DNA from: an uncultured Collinsella sp.
GTDB lineage: Bacteria > Actinomycetota > Coriobacteriia > Coriobacteriales > Coriobacteriaceae
Length of the DNA stretch: 43,632 nucleotides
Direction of reading: 5' to 3'
Assembly (NCBI GenBank): GCA_902475785.1
Contig: CABSAN010000014.1
Location: forward strand, 1-43,632
Shown here: positions 1 to 7,166 of the stretch, in pieces
Position numbering within the stretch: position 1 is the stretch's first letter
Layout of the letters: every line of letters begins with the position of its first letter
Translations under genes and position numbers: made by a program
Notes under the pieces: generated by a model
What the model saw: the letters and a program-made list of their open reading frames with translations, nothing else
Database searches by the model: none
Told to the model about the DNA's origin: nothing

Positions 1-44
1 TCAACGATATGGCACCGTGGGGACACATGTATGTCAATCCTGGT

Positions 45-743
45 CTAACAGAGCCTTAAGTTTTCCGAAGTGATGTACACCACTTCTGGGAGAAAGCAAA
101 GCACCATGCTAAGGCCAAACAAACACAGCGGATTTGAAGCGAACCACGGAAGAATCAAGAAAAGACCCGCCTCGATTAGCATCGAGCCGAGCATGGTATT
201 TCTTTTCCCGAAACGCGATGAGAAGAAATCTGCTGCAATGTAGGCCGTCGCATTTACTGCATAGGATGCACCGAAAAAGATTCCTATTATGGAGACGGGA
301 GCATCAAATGCGTCGAATACCAACTGATTCAAGTTGTAATAACTCCCATAGAATCCATCGAGCATGCTTGTGCCGATTAGAAGAAGCAACACCGCAAAAG
401 CGGATTCTCCAATGCACCAGGTTTCGCGTCTGAAGACCTTGGCCACGTCAAACCTTTCCTCCCCAGAGTTTTTGGAATGGGTCGTTTCCGTCCTCTCAAT
501 GGGATACAGAAGGAAAAGCTGCAGGAGATAGAAAACGGAAACGCATACGTAGAGGGCGCTCCAAGATACTTGGGCAATGAATGATCCAAGTACGATTGCC
601 ACTCCCGTCGCGATTGATTGCGCGGCAAGCAGCCGAGCGTTGATGGTGAGGAAGCGCTCTCCTTGACCGGCATTTCGGGCAATTTCATATAAAAGCGCTT
701 GTTCGGATCCCGATTGAAGGGAGTAGGCGAGTGCCTCAACAAA
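45..743 (-). pseudogene. MFS transporter fragment, truncated at the 5' end and probably at the 3' end
   Basis: The open frame (about 232 residues from the upstream stop) encodes several strongly hydrophobic helices with MFS character. It opens at a region reading ALAYSLQSGSEQALLYE, which in such transporters normally sits near residue 90-110, in or after helix 4. The first three helices and any start codon are therefore missing: an in-frame TAA at 744-746 closes the frame upstream. A GTG at 600-602 exists but would give an even shorter protein. At the 3' end the frame stops just after SEN, where MFS proteins usually continue for two or more helices, so a frameshift or deletion is likely. The window ends 44 bases further on, so the tail cannot be judged. 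Substrate unknown. Likely non-functional. Confidence 0.65.
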
Positions 744-782
744 TTAGAACTAAATGGATATAGTTTCCATACTAATCAAAAC

Positions 783-813
783 AAACTTGCATTCAAGTTT
801 TTATTTAAACTTG
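783..813. promoter_or_regulatory. Candidate operator: three alternating AAACTTG half-sites
   Basis: AAACTTG (783-789), its inverse CAAGTTT (794-800) and AAACTTG again (807-813) lie between the divergent MFS remnant and the DUF1648 gene, ending 20 bases before the latter's GTG. Inverted half-sites at this spacing are typical of a dimeric repressor or activator site. No regulator gene is adjacent inside the window, so the binding protein is unknown. Confidence 0.45.
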
Positions 814-832
814 ATTTAAGGCGGAGTGGAAT

Positions 833-1486
833 GTGAGCGCGCAAGGAGATGTGGAATCGATGAGAGCCTCAAAAAAAATTACTGCAGTGTTATCATCTTT
901 CATCCTCTCTTTTCTTCCATTTCTGATTCTATGGGCGGCTTGGTCAGCCCTCCCTGATACAATTCCCGCTCATTGGAGTGGGGGTGTGGTTGATCGATGG
1001 GGTAATAAGCTTGAATTGCTGGTTGTTCCGCTGTTTTCTCTGATTGGTTCTATTGCAATTTCTGTGTACCTTATTGTTTCCACGCGGCGAAGAGAGTTCG
1101 CGGATTTCTCTGTTCGAATGCGACGGGACTTTGTTGCGTGCTATATTTCTGGCCTTCTTTTATCGACAACCTGCTCAGTGATAATTGCCGTTTGGGTTCA
1201 GTTGATTCTTACGCAAAACACTGCGGTTGATGGGGGGCTTGGACTATCGATCCTGTATTCCCTTCCCGGGCTATATGTGATCTTGTGCGCTTTGCCGCCT
1301 TTTTATGCGAGCGGCGAGAGCAAAAAGGCAGAGCGCCTGATAACAGTTCTTATTGGCGGCGCGGAGATTGTTCTTTGTGGAATAGTGCTTGAAGGTTCGG
1401 CTGCCTCTTATGCGATGATTGGACTGATGATTCTGTTCTGTGCGTTTGAGATTGTGTCACAGGTAAGGGATAGCCGGTCCTTATGA
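833..1486 (+). CDS. DUF1648 (SdpI-like N-terminal) membrane protein
   Basis: 217 residues with several membrane segments. Residues about 40-58 carry the DUF1648 signature (LPDTIPAHWSGGVVDRWGNK), as in the N-terminal part of SdpI-type immunity and signalling proteins. The SdpI C-terminal domain is not evident, so this is a DUF1648-only or divergent family member. Two starts are possible: GTG at 833, preceded by GGAG six bases away, or ATG at 860, preceded by AAGGAG about 11 bases away; the ATG would still keep the DUF1648 motif. AT-rich stretches and looser codon use than the housekeeping genes downstream suggest an accessory gene. No sdpC-like toxin gene lies nearby, so an immunity role is not supported. 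Confidence 0.7.
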   Translation: MSAQGDVESMRASKKITAVLSSFILSFLPFLILWAAWSALPDTIPAHWSGGVVDRWGNKLELLVVPLFSLIGSIAISVYLIVSTRRREFADFSVRMRRDFVACYISGLLLSTTCSVIIAVWVQLILTQNTAVDGGLGLSILYSLPGLYVILCALPPFYASGESKKAERLITVLIGGAEIVLCGIVLEGSAASYAMIGLMILFCAFEIVSQVRDSRSL

Positions 1487-1986
1487 GTTGAATTACGCGC
1501 GTGCGGATATAAAGGGTGGCATGTTAAGCTGGTCGTTTTCTCGTTCTGGGACATTTGCAGTAGGATGAGTGGGACTAGGCGCGCTGCGGTGTGATGGTGA
1601 CGGTTGAGACTTGTATCGTTGCAAATCCGCTGATGCACATTTTGCTATTGGGCTTGAAGGTGGGACCGACAGGCCTTTGTTTGGGATGTTCTGGTCGTCC
1701 AACGCGTGTTGCACGGCTTTATATTGTTACGCTCGTTCGGCGCTCCGTTGGAGCATTTCCGGGTTTGTCGGCATCATGACTTGGCCAAGTGACACGCTTG
1801 CCGGGACGGTTGTAACGCCGCGCCGGTTCCGTGTGCTCCTTCGTTGTTGGCCTGTCCAGCCGGGGGCGGATTCGGCCTCATGTTGTGGCGCACGGCCTTC
1901 AGGGGCTTCCCCTGGCGAGTTATGTTCGTCCGTATGGGTAAGGGTCGGGTTGAGCTGACAATCCCGTGTCGGAAGGGGCTTGGACC
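1487..1986. other. 500-bp gap with no recognisable gene
   Basis: Frames in this stretch are open for up to about 115 codons, but their translations are rich in Cys, Arg and Ser, have no recognisable domain, and overlap one another in different frames and strands. I see no tRNA, terminator or clear promoter. It may be decayed coding sequence. Confidence 0.5.
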
Positions 1987-2298
1987 ATGCGCGCGATGAC
2001 AGAGATTGAGTGGCTGGACGGCCGTGTGACGAAGGTACCGGAGTCTGCGCCAAACTATGATTTTGTAGTCAATACCGATCTGATAACGCAGGCAATGCCG
2101 GTCCTTGGCGGCTCTGCTGCGTTTGCCGTGGAGGTTGGGGCAGAAAACGAGTTGCTCGTCCCATTTATGATGCAAAACACCAACGACTATTTCGAAGGTT
2201 ACGAGACCGTCCGTTTTGAGAAAGCGTTTCCCGGAACCTATACGATGAAGATGACCGATCTGCCGGAGCGAAGACTCTTTAGGTTTGAGGTGAAATAG
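1987..2298 (+). CDS. Hypothetical protein, 103 aa
   Basis: Small acidic soluble protein with no membrane segment or recognised domain. ATG at 1987 is preferred over the GTG at 1966 because GGAAGGGG (1971-1978) is a good ribosome binding site 8 bases upstream; ATG 1996 is a second possibility. The first gene of a tight three-gene set (next start 13 bases after its stop) whose members I do not recognise. The C-terminal half (about FEGYETVRFEKAFPGTY) looks like an ordinary folded beta-rich protein. Function unknown. Confidence 0.55.
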   Translation: MRAMTEIEWLDGRVTKVPESAPNYDFVVNTDLITQAMPVLGGSAAFAVEVGAENELLVPFMMQNTNDYFEGYETVRFEKAFPGTYTMKMTDLPERRLFRFEVK

Positions 2299-2311
2299 CT
2301 CGAAGGTCCTG

Positions 2312-2887
2312 TTGGGGGAGCCTCATCCTACGCTGAAGCGGGATGAGATTCCCTTCGCAGTGGCGCTCGGCCCTAGTGCTTCTTCTTGCTCTTCTTCTCT
2401 TTTGTTGGTAATGATGCTGCTCGGACTGTTCTGCCTGAGTGGCCCTTCTTGGGCCGAGGCTGCCTTTCCTGAAGGTGAGCCTCAGCAGTCTTATACGGGC
2501 AGCCTGCTGATAACTGCTAAGGAGGGCGATGCCGACTCTCAGTCTGGGGTAAATCCCCTTGCCACTTTTGAGGGGGACGGCGGAACGGTCAAGCTTGACA
2601 ATATTGGTAGCAGGATTTTGAGGTGGCAAGTTCTTCCGGACAAAATTGCGAACGATCCCTTCTCTTTTGCTGAAACGATATATCTATACAAGGTTGTGAG
2701 CGGAAAACAAAAATACGTCGATTGCTATCCGACAAACGGGTCTAGAATTGCATTCACCGGCATTTCGGGGCAGATTGATACACATGTACGAAAGGGAACC
2801 TATGTGGTGCGTTGGGTTGGAGCTGCTGCAGGCCCGATATGGATTGCGGTCTTACGCCCCGATGTCCAAATAGGTTTCTCTCACTAG
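2312..2887 (+). CDS. Hypothetical secreted or lipoprotein-like protein
   Basis: Up to 191 residues. A hydrophobic segment (LLLVMMLLGLFCLSG) ending in a signal-peptidase-like AEA site at about residue 49-51 points to export. The start is uncertain: TTG at 2312 has GAAGG five bases upstream but gives an unusually long leader, whereas GTG at 2360 would give a standard signal peptide of about 33 residues. The mature part (about 140 residues) is beta-rich with no cysteine pair and no recognised domain. Second gene of the 1987-3267 set. Function unknown. Confidence 0.5.
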   Translation: MGEPHPTLKRDEIPFAVALGPSASSCSSSLLLVMMLLGLFCLSGPSWAEAAFPEGEPQQSYTGSLLITAKEGDADSQSGVNPLATFEGDGGTVKLDNIGSRILRWQVLPDKIANDPFSFAETIYLYKVVSGKQKYVDCYPTNGSRIAFTGISGQIDTHVRKGTYVVRWVGAAAGPIWIAVLRPDVQIGFSH

Positions 2888-2901
2888 ACGGGAAGTTGCT
2901 C

Positions 2902-3267
2902 ATGGACGCCATATATGACGGAGATGACTGGGTCGATCATTATACTTGGCGCCTGGTCGGCTCGGATGACAATGGGGATGTGGTGTTTGATGGACTATGT
3001 CCAAAGCATCTCCATCCTTTTGTCTCGTCGTTAATTGAGAGTTCCGCTCGTGTTGCCCCCTACAGCTCGGCATCGCTTCATGATACGGACGTTTTGAAGA
3101 CCATAAGGGAATCAATTGACGAGGGCACGATGAGCGGCCCGCTGTTTTCTCGGCTTGTGGGGCTAGATGAGATTGGCTCGAAACGACTGCTTGCGGGCGA
3201 AAAGGTGGAACTCACTTATCGGTCGATGATTTCAATCCTGCGGCTAGCCGATGTTCTTCGCAAATAA
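2902..3267 (+). CDS. Hypothetical protein, 121 aa
   Basis: Soluble acidic protein. The frame is open from further upstream, but ATG at 2902 has GGGAAG (2890-2895) six bases before it and avoids reading over the end of the preceding gene. No recognised domain. A short helical C-terminal part (SRLVGLDEIGSKRLLAGEKV ...) follows a mixed N-terminal half. Last of three consecutive unknown genes; the short spacing suggests one transcript. Downstream is non-coding, partly decayed DNA. Confidence 0.55.
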   Translation: MDAIYDGDDWVDHYTWRLVGSDDNGDVVFDGLCPKHLHPFVSSLIESSARVAPYSSASLHDTDVLKTIRESIDEGTMSGPLFSRLVGLDEIGSKRLLAGEKVELTYRSMISILRLADVLRK

Positions 3268-3336
3268 ATGAGGCTTCCATGGCCATGTGGCAGCTTGTCT
3301 CACCGATGGGTGGGAGCCGAGTACTTGTCTGACGAT

Positions 3337-3671
3337 TTACCTGGCCTCGGCGTAGTCCTGGACGGGATCCGCCGGATCATCGCAATCCTCGACGAGATAT
3401 TTCAAAGCGGCACCTTCTTAAACAGCGGACGTGACGGCGGCCTTCCCTGAATTCTATAAAATCACGGCCTGACTTGGGCGGCGAATTGGCGGAGCTCGTC
3501 ATCGTCCATATCGTCGAAGTGCGGCAACTACGCCAGCGCGGCCCTCTGCTCCATCAGGTACCTACCGCTCGGAGACTTGCGAATCGTCTGCAAGATGACC
3601 TCGGGGGCGAGAGCTGGGAAATCCACGCCCTAGGGAGCGACAAAAGAGATGGATTCAGCTGTCCCTCCCAT
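3337..3671 (-). pseudogene. Decayed minus-strand gene with two in-frame amber codons
   Basis: From ATG at 3671 (GAGG about 9 bases upstream) a frame of 70 codons reads as an ordinary acidic protein, for example GVDFPALAPEVILQTIRK, then RYLMEQRAALA, then LPHFDDMDDDELRQFAAQVR. It is interrupted by TAG at codon 14 (3630-3632) and TAG at codon 48 (3528-3530), and ends with TGA at 3462-3464. Both ambers are one transition away from CAG (Gln). A second short frame (3337-3405, LKYLVEDCDDPADPVQDYAEAR, then TAA) follows and may be the displaced C-terminus. I do not recognise the family. Decay is the simplest reading; recoding is a remote alternative. Confidence 0.5.
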
Positions 3672-3822
3672 GTGTTGGGACCTCATTCAGGGCATCGGCT
3701 GCATCCGGCCTTTCGCATTCGCCGCCCGGCTCTCCGGTCCCGCCCGGCCGACGGGTTTCCCATCTACGGCAAAACGATCGCACTTATATATATGTGCATT
3801 CCCGGATTGGGGATATGTTTCA

Positions 3823-3894
3823 GCCTACACCGCTACAGGGCTACATCCGTAGCGCACTACACCGCCACACGGCTACACGCCTACGGGGCTACAC
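3823..3894. repeat. Degenerate 8-bp tandem repeat, nine units, consensus GGCTACAC
   Basis: Nine consecutive 8-base units without gaps: GCCTACAC, CGCTACAG, GGCTACAT, CCGTAGCG, CACTACAC, CGCCACAC, GGCTACAC, GCCTACGG, GGCTACAC. The fourth unit is the most divergent. The 8-base period keeps no reading frame, so the array is not a protein repeat. It lies upstream of the relic gene when read on the minus strand (TGTAGC-type units). Confidence 0.6.
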
Positions 3895-4093
3895 GCCGCC
3901 GCCCGGCCGAACGGCGGAAGGGTCGCCCACGGGCGCCCTCGGGCCATGCTCCCATTTTTGAGAGAGCTGCCGTCGGGGTTTCCCGAAATCCGTCTGCATC
4001 TGCAGGCCTCTTTTCGAAATCGGGCGGCGCGGCGGAAAATCCCCGGGTTGAACCGCGGGGCCTCATCCACAATCGCGCAGACGCATTATGCAA

Positions 4094-4141
4094 TCGTAAA
4101 AAAGAAGGGCACGGGCGTCCGCGTTCGCGGAAACCCGTGCC
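4094..4141 (-). terminator. Strong minus-strand intrinsic terminator without an obvious gene
   Basis: GGCACGGG (4108-4115) pairs with CCCGTGCC (4134-4141) and, inside it, TCCGCG (4118-4123) pairs with CGCGGA (4126-4131). Read on the minus strand, the hairpin is followed by CTTCTTTTTT. No minus-strand coding region feeds it in 4142-4470, so it may end a small RNA or insulate the region. Confidence 0.6.
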
Positions 4142-4291
4142 GCGTTTGCGTAACCGAGATGACCGAGTAGAATCTATCTAAACGCTATTCCACATTCCCG
4201 TACTTGCACTACGGATTTGGTTATGAATCAACAGAGTAAGCAACGAAGAATCAACGGCTTTCTTGTTCGATACTTTTGCTCAACAAAAACT

Positions 4292-4346
4292 TGTACGTCA
4301 CCCTCCAAAAACGACAATTTATGACATGTTTGGAGGCTGACGTACA
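4292..4346. repeat. 18-bp inverted repeat with one mismatch, 19-bp spacer
   Basis: TGTACGTCACCCTCCAAA at 4292-4309 and TTTGGAGGCTGACGTACA at 4329-4346 are inverted copies differing at one position. There is no T-run on either side, so a simple terminator is unlikely. It could be a protein-binding site pair, the ends of a tiny foldback element, or the stem of an RNA ending at the 4094-4141 terminator. Confidence 0.55.
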
Positions 4347-4409
4347 TAAAAACGGTACATTCACGTTGCGACAACGCCCTCCACATGTCTGGACTCTCTA
4401 TGCTTACTC

Positions 4410-4438
4410 TGGATAGACATCGCTAGAACGGGTATAGT
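4410..4438 (+). promoter_or_regulatory. Candidate sigma-70 promoter for the CDP-alcohol phosphatidyltransferase gene
   Basis: TGGATA (4410-4415) and TATAGT (4433-4438) are separated by 17 bases, 37 bases upstream of the GTG start at 4475. The -35 match is weak and the -10 match good. Confidence 0.4.
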
Positions 4439-4474
4439 ATCGAAAGTTTTGTCGTTTACCAGCGGGGGAGTCCT

Positions 4475-5179
4475 GTGGGCATCAAGAAGAAGATCAAAAA
4501 GGAGCTTATCGGCACTTCCGACTACCCGTCGAATAAGATCTTTACGATCTCCAATTTCATTACCTTTACGCGCCTGGTCCTCACGCTCGTCTTCCTGTAC
4601 CTGTTTGTGACGGACAACAACCGTGTCGTCGCCATTGTCATCTATGCCATCGCGGCTTCCACCGACTGGATGGACGGCCAGATTGCCCGCATGACAAAAA
4701 CGGTCTCGTGGCTCGGCAAGGTTATGGACCCCATCTGCGACCGCGCGCTGCTGTTTACGGGCGTCTTGGGCCTGGTGGTCCGTGGCGAGCTGCCTATCTG
4801 GGTCTGCGTACTCATCATCGGTCGCGATGTTTACTTAGGGATCGGATCGCTCATCGTGCGCCATTATCACCGTCGTCCTATTGATGTCGTCTTTCCCGGC
4901 AAAATTGCCACGGCGCTGCTCATGACCGGCTTTTCACTTATGTTATTGGGCATCCCCGTCGTCGATGGCTGGAACCTGCTGCCCTCCACGTTTACGGCGT
5001 TTCCGGGCCTCAACGGCAGCTCGGTCCCCCTCGGCATCTTCTTTGTGTATGGCGGCGTGATTTTCTCCATGCTCACCGCCGTCATTTACTCCGTTAAGGG
5101 CGGCGTGGCCATTAAACAGGCCATCGCGCATCCCGAGGACGAGGACACCGACTTTCTCAACCCCGAAATCGAAGATTGA
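4475..5179 (+). CDS. CDP-alcohol phosphatidyltransferase family protein (PgsA-like)
   Basis: A 234-residue membrane enzyme of the family that transfers a phosphatidyl group from CDP-diacylglycerol to an alcohol. The signature DG..AR...G...D...D is complete: TDWMDGQIARMTKTVSWLGK then VMDPICDRAL, about residues 67-95. Some six hydrophobic segments. The GTG start is set by GGGGGAG (4464-4470) four bases upstream. The acceptor (glycerol-3-phosphate, inositol phosphate or other) cannot be told from the sequence. A second, more canonical pgsA lies at 25470-26108, so this paralogue may make a different lipid or cardiolipin. Stand-alone gene upstream of the FHA-ftsR pair. Confidence 0.85.
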   Translation: MGIKKKIKKELIGTSDYPSNKIFTISNFITFTRLVLTLVFLYLFVTDNNRVVAIVIYAIAASTDWMDGQIARMTKTVSWLGKVMDPICDRALLFTGVLGLVVRGELPIWVCVLIIGRDVYLGIGSLIVRHYHRRPIDVVFPGKIATALLMTGFSLMLLGIPVVDGWNLLPSTFTAFPGLNGSSVPLGIFFVYGGVIFSMLTAVIYSVKGGVAIKQAIAHPEDEDTDFLNPEIED

Positions 5180-5244
5180 TTTATTGGGGTATGATTACGT
5201 ACGGTTCATTCTTTGCGGCGTGGCCGCGTTAGATAGGGGTTGTC

Positions 5245-5679
5245 ATGGACAACAAGGTTAACAATATGCCTCAGAACGATAAGACTGCGGACGCTACCTG
5301 CGTTTTCCGCGTTCCTTCGAGCGATGTCACCGTTCCCGACCTTATGGCCAACGTTCGCATCACCGCTCCTGTTCTGTCCATCGTCAAGGGTCCGCAGACC
5401 GGAGCTGCCTTTGAGCTCGAGGACGACGTGACCACCATCGGCCGCGATCCTGCGAACGGCATCTTCCTCAACGACATGACTGTTTCGCGCAGCCACGCGC
5501 GCATTATTCGCGAGGGCCTCGGCGCTCACATCGAGGACCTGGGCTCGCTCAATGGCACCTGGGTTGACGGTGCCATCGTCAATGCAGCCCCGCTGCACGA
5601 CGGTTCTTCCGTCCAGATCGGTACGTTTACGCTCATCTACCACGAGAGCACGCCGGAGCGCATCGAAACCGGTGAGTAG
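5245..5679 (+). CDS. FHA-domain protein (GarA/OdhI-type arrangement)
   Basis: 144 residues: a disordered N-terminus of about 45 residues, then one forkhead-associated domain with the phosphothreonine-binding signature GRDP (about residue 67), SRSHARI and the LGSLNGTWVDG strand. Such domains bind pThr peptides. It sits three bases upstream of ftsR, the same order as Rv1827 (garA)-Rv1828 in mycobacteria, which suggests a GarA-like phospho-switch. The conserved N-terminal ETTS phosphorylation motif of GarA is not obvious; a threonine occurs in DATCVF at about residue 17. No Ser/Thr kinase gene is in the window. ATG at 5245 follows a weak AGGGG site. Confidence 0.85.
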   Translation: MDNKVNNMPQNDKTADATCVFRVPSSDVTVPDLMANVRITAPVLSIVKGPQTGAAFELEDDVTTIGRDPANGIFLNDMTVSRSHARIIREGLGAHIEDLGSLNGTWVDGAIVNAAPLHDGSSVQIGTFTLIYHESTPERIETGE

Positions 5680-5682
5680 GGC

Positions 5683-6567
5683 ATGGCCGAACGCAACTAT
5701 CTGAGTATCGGCCAAGTCGTCAACCTACTTCGAGGCGCATACCCCGATCTTTCGAACTCAAAAATTAGATTTCTAGAGGATGAGGGGCTCATTACCCCTC
5801 ATCGTACGCCTAAGGGATACCGTCAGTACTCCAAGGAGGACGTTGATCGCCTGGAGGTCATTCTGCACTTGCAGAAGACTCGCTACATGCCGCTCAACGT
5901 AATTAAGCAGCGCTTGGAAAACGCAACGGACCTGTCCACTTTGGCTTACGAGGTGGGTCTTCTGTCCGATGTTCCGCTTAAGACGGAGCCCAAGGAGACC
6001 AAGCAAAAGTTGCATCCCATCGAGACCATTCCCGATATGCTCGGTGTTGAGATTTCTTTTATCCGCTCCCTTGCCGAGAACGATCTTATTCGCATCATCA
6101 AGAGCCCGCAGAACCGAGAGCTCGTCGATGGCCGAGATTTCCCGATTATCCGTTACTGCTCGGAGCTGTCGCGCTTCCACATTGAGCCGCGCAACCTGCG
6201 TCAGTACGTATCGTCGGCAAACCGCGAGTCTTCGATGTTTGAGCAGGTTCTCGTGAGCATGCTCGGCATGGATACCTCCGATGACGAGCGCGACGCCAAG
6301 CTCGAGCGCGCTTTTAAGAAGCTGCACGACCTCACCGAGGGTGTACACACCGCGCTCCTTAAGAACCGTGTCTTTGAGTCGCTCAACGCCGTGGTCGAGG
6401 ACGCTGACATCGATGCTCTCGATGAGGAGATCGCGCGTTCCGAATCGACCAAGGCTAAAAGCGATGGGGCAAGCGTCCCCGCGGTTGCCGCGCACGACGA
6501 GTCGCTCGTGCAGCCGTCCAAGGTTGTCGTCCCCTCACATAGCTCGTCTGCCAACGCGGGTAAATAA
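5683..6567 (+). CDS. ftsR: MerR-family transcriptional regulator FtsR (Rv1828-like)
   Basis: 294 residues. The N-terminal winged helix (YLSIGQVVNLLRGAYPDLSN through GYRQYSKEDVDRLEVILHLQ, residues 5-66) matches the Rv1828/FtsR subgroup of MerR regulators, whose corynebacterial member activates ftsZ. A second, dimerising helical part covers about 115-215, followed by a low-complexity Ala/Ser-rich tail. Its position directly after the FHA gene (ATG three bases after the stop) agrees with actinobacterial synteny and suggests co-transcription. The target regulon here is inferred from the family only. Confidence 0.85.
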   Translation: MAERNYLSIGQVVNLLRGAYPDLSNSKIRFLEDEGLITPHRTPKGYRQYSKEDVDRLEVILHLQKTRYMPLNVIKQRLENATDLSTLAYEVGLLSDVPLKTEPKETKQKLHPIETIPDMLGVEISFIRSLAENDLIRIIKSPQNRELVDGRDFPIIRYCSELSRFHIEPRNLRQYVSSANRESSMFEQVLVSMLGMDTSDDERDAKLERAFKKLHDLTEGVHTALLKNRVFESLNAVVEDADIDALDEEIARSESTKAKSDGASVPAVAAHDESLVQPSKVVVPSHSSSANAGK

Positions 6568-6603
6568 CCGCCGCCCACCCGGCAATCCATGAAAGGTCAC
6601 GCC

Positions 6604-7134
6604 ATGTACGACTTCGAATCTCATATCGTCGATATTCCCGACTATCCCGAGCCCGGAGTCGTCTTTAAGGACATCACGCCGCTCTTTGGCAATCCCGAGG
6701 CGCTCAAAGCCATGACCGATGCCCTCGCCGAGCACTTTGCCGGCATGGGAATCACTAAGGTCGTGGGCCCCGAGGCTCGCGGCTTTATGGTCGGTGTGCC
6801 CGTGGCCGTCGCCCTGGGCGCCGGCTTTGTTCCCGCACGTAAGCCGGGCAAGTTGCCGCGCGAGACCGTGAGCCAGAGCTACGAACTCGAGTACGGCACC
6901 GATTCAATTGAGATCCATGCCGACGCTATTAGCTCTAAAGATACCGTGTTGATTCTGGACGACTTGGTCGCGACGGGCGGAACCGTCGAGGCAACAGGTA
7001 AACTAGTGCAAGATATGGGCGCAAAGCTTGTAGGTTACGGTTGTATCCTTGAGCTTGCGTTTCTCAACCCGCGCAAGAAGCTCACGCCTTCTAACGAGGA
7101 TGTTGAGCTCTTTAGCCTGGTAACGGTGGACTAG
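6604..7134 (+). CDS. apt: Adenine phosphoribosyltransferase
   Basis: Salvages adenine with PRPP to AMP in the cytosol. 176 residues, the usual length. The family start region (SHIVDIPDYPEPGVVFKDIT), the GPEARGF loop and the PRPP-binding motif VLILDDLVATGGT are all present. ATG 6604 is chosen over ATG 6589 because AAAGG (6592-6596) lies 7 bases before it and the N-terminus then matches other Apt proteins. It follows ftsR by 36 bases and is followed by the NlpC/P60 gene after 32 bases. Confidence 0.93.
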   Translation: MYDFESHIVDIPDYPEPGVVFKDITPLFGNPEALKAMTDALAEHFAGMGITKVVGPEARGFMVGVPVAVALGAGFVPARKPGKLPRETVSQSYELEYGTDSIEIHADAISSKDTVLILDDLVATGGTVEATGKLVQDMGAKLVGYGCILELAFLNPRKKLTPSNEDVELFSLVTVD

Positions 7135-7166
7135 CCGCTACCCTTAGATACCGGAAAGGAAGCTAC

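Larger units (their letters stand above)
3268..4474. other. 1.2-kb gap of relic and repeat sequence
   Basis: This stretch contains the relic at 3337-3671, the 8-bp tandem repeat at 3823-3894, an orphan minus-strand terminator at 4094-4141, an 18-bp inverted repeat at 4292-4346 and a likely promoter for the next gene. A long plus-strand frame (3474-4181) is biased toward Arg, His and Pro, runs across the repeat and the terminator hairpin, and is not credible as a gene. Confidence 0.6.

Noticed and set aside
1591..1958. Overlapping frames of 62 and 115 codons
   Set aside because: They overlap in different frames, are Cys/Arg/Ser-rich, and have no ribosome binding site or recognisable motif.
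2279..2629. Minus-strand frame opposite the secreted hypothetical protein
   Set aside because: Basic low-complexity composition and complete overlap with a better plus-strand gene that has an export signal.
3823..3894. CRISPR array
   Set aside because: Units are 8 bp, degenerate and without spacers, and no cas gene is near.
3474..4181. 235-codon plus-strand frame
   Set aside because: It crosses the relic, the 8-bp repeat and the terminator hairpin, is biased toward Arg, His and Pro, and lacks a ribosome binding site.
4475..5179. Calling this gene pgsA outright
   Set aside because: The signature is generic to the CDP-alcohol phosphatidyltransferase family, and a more typical pgsA exists at 25470-26108, so the substrate is left open.
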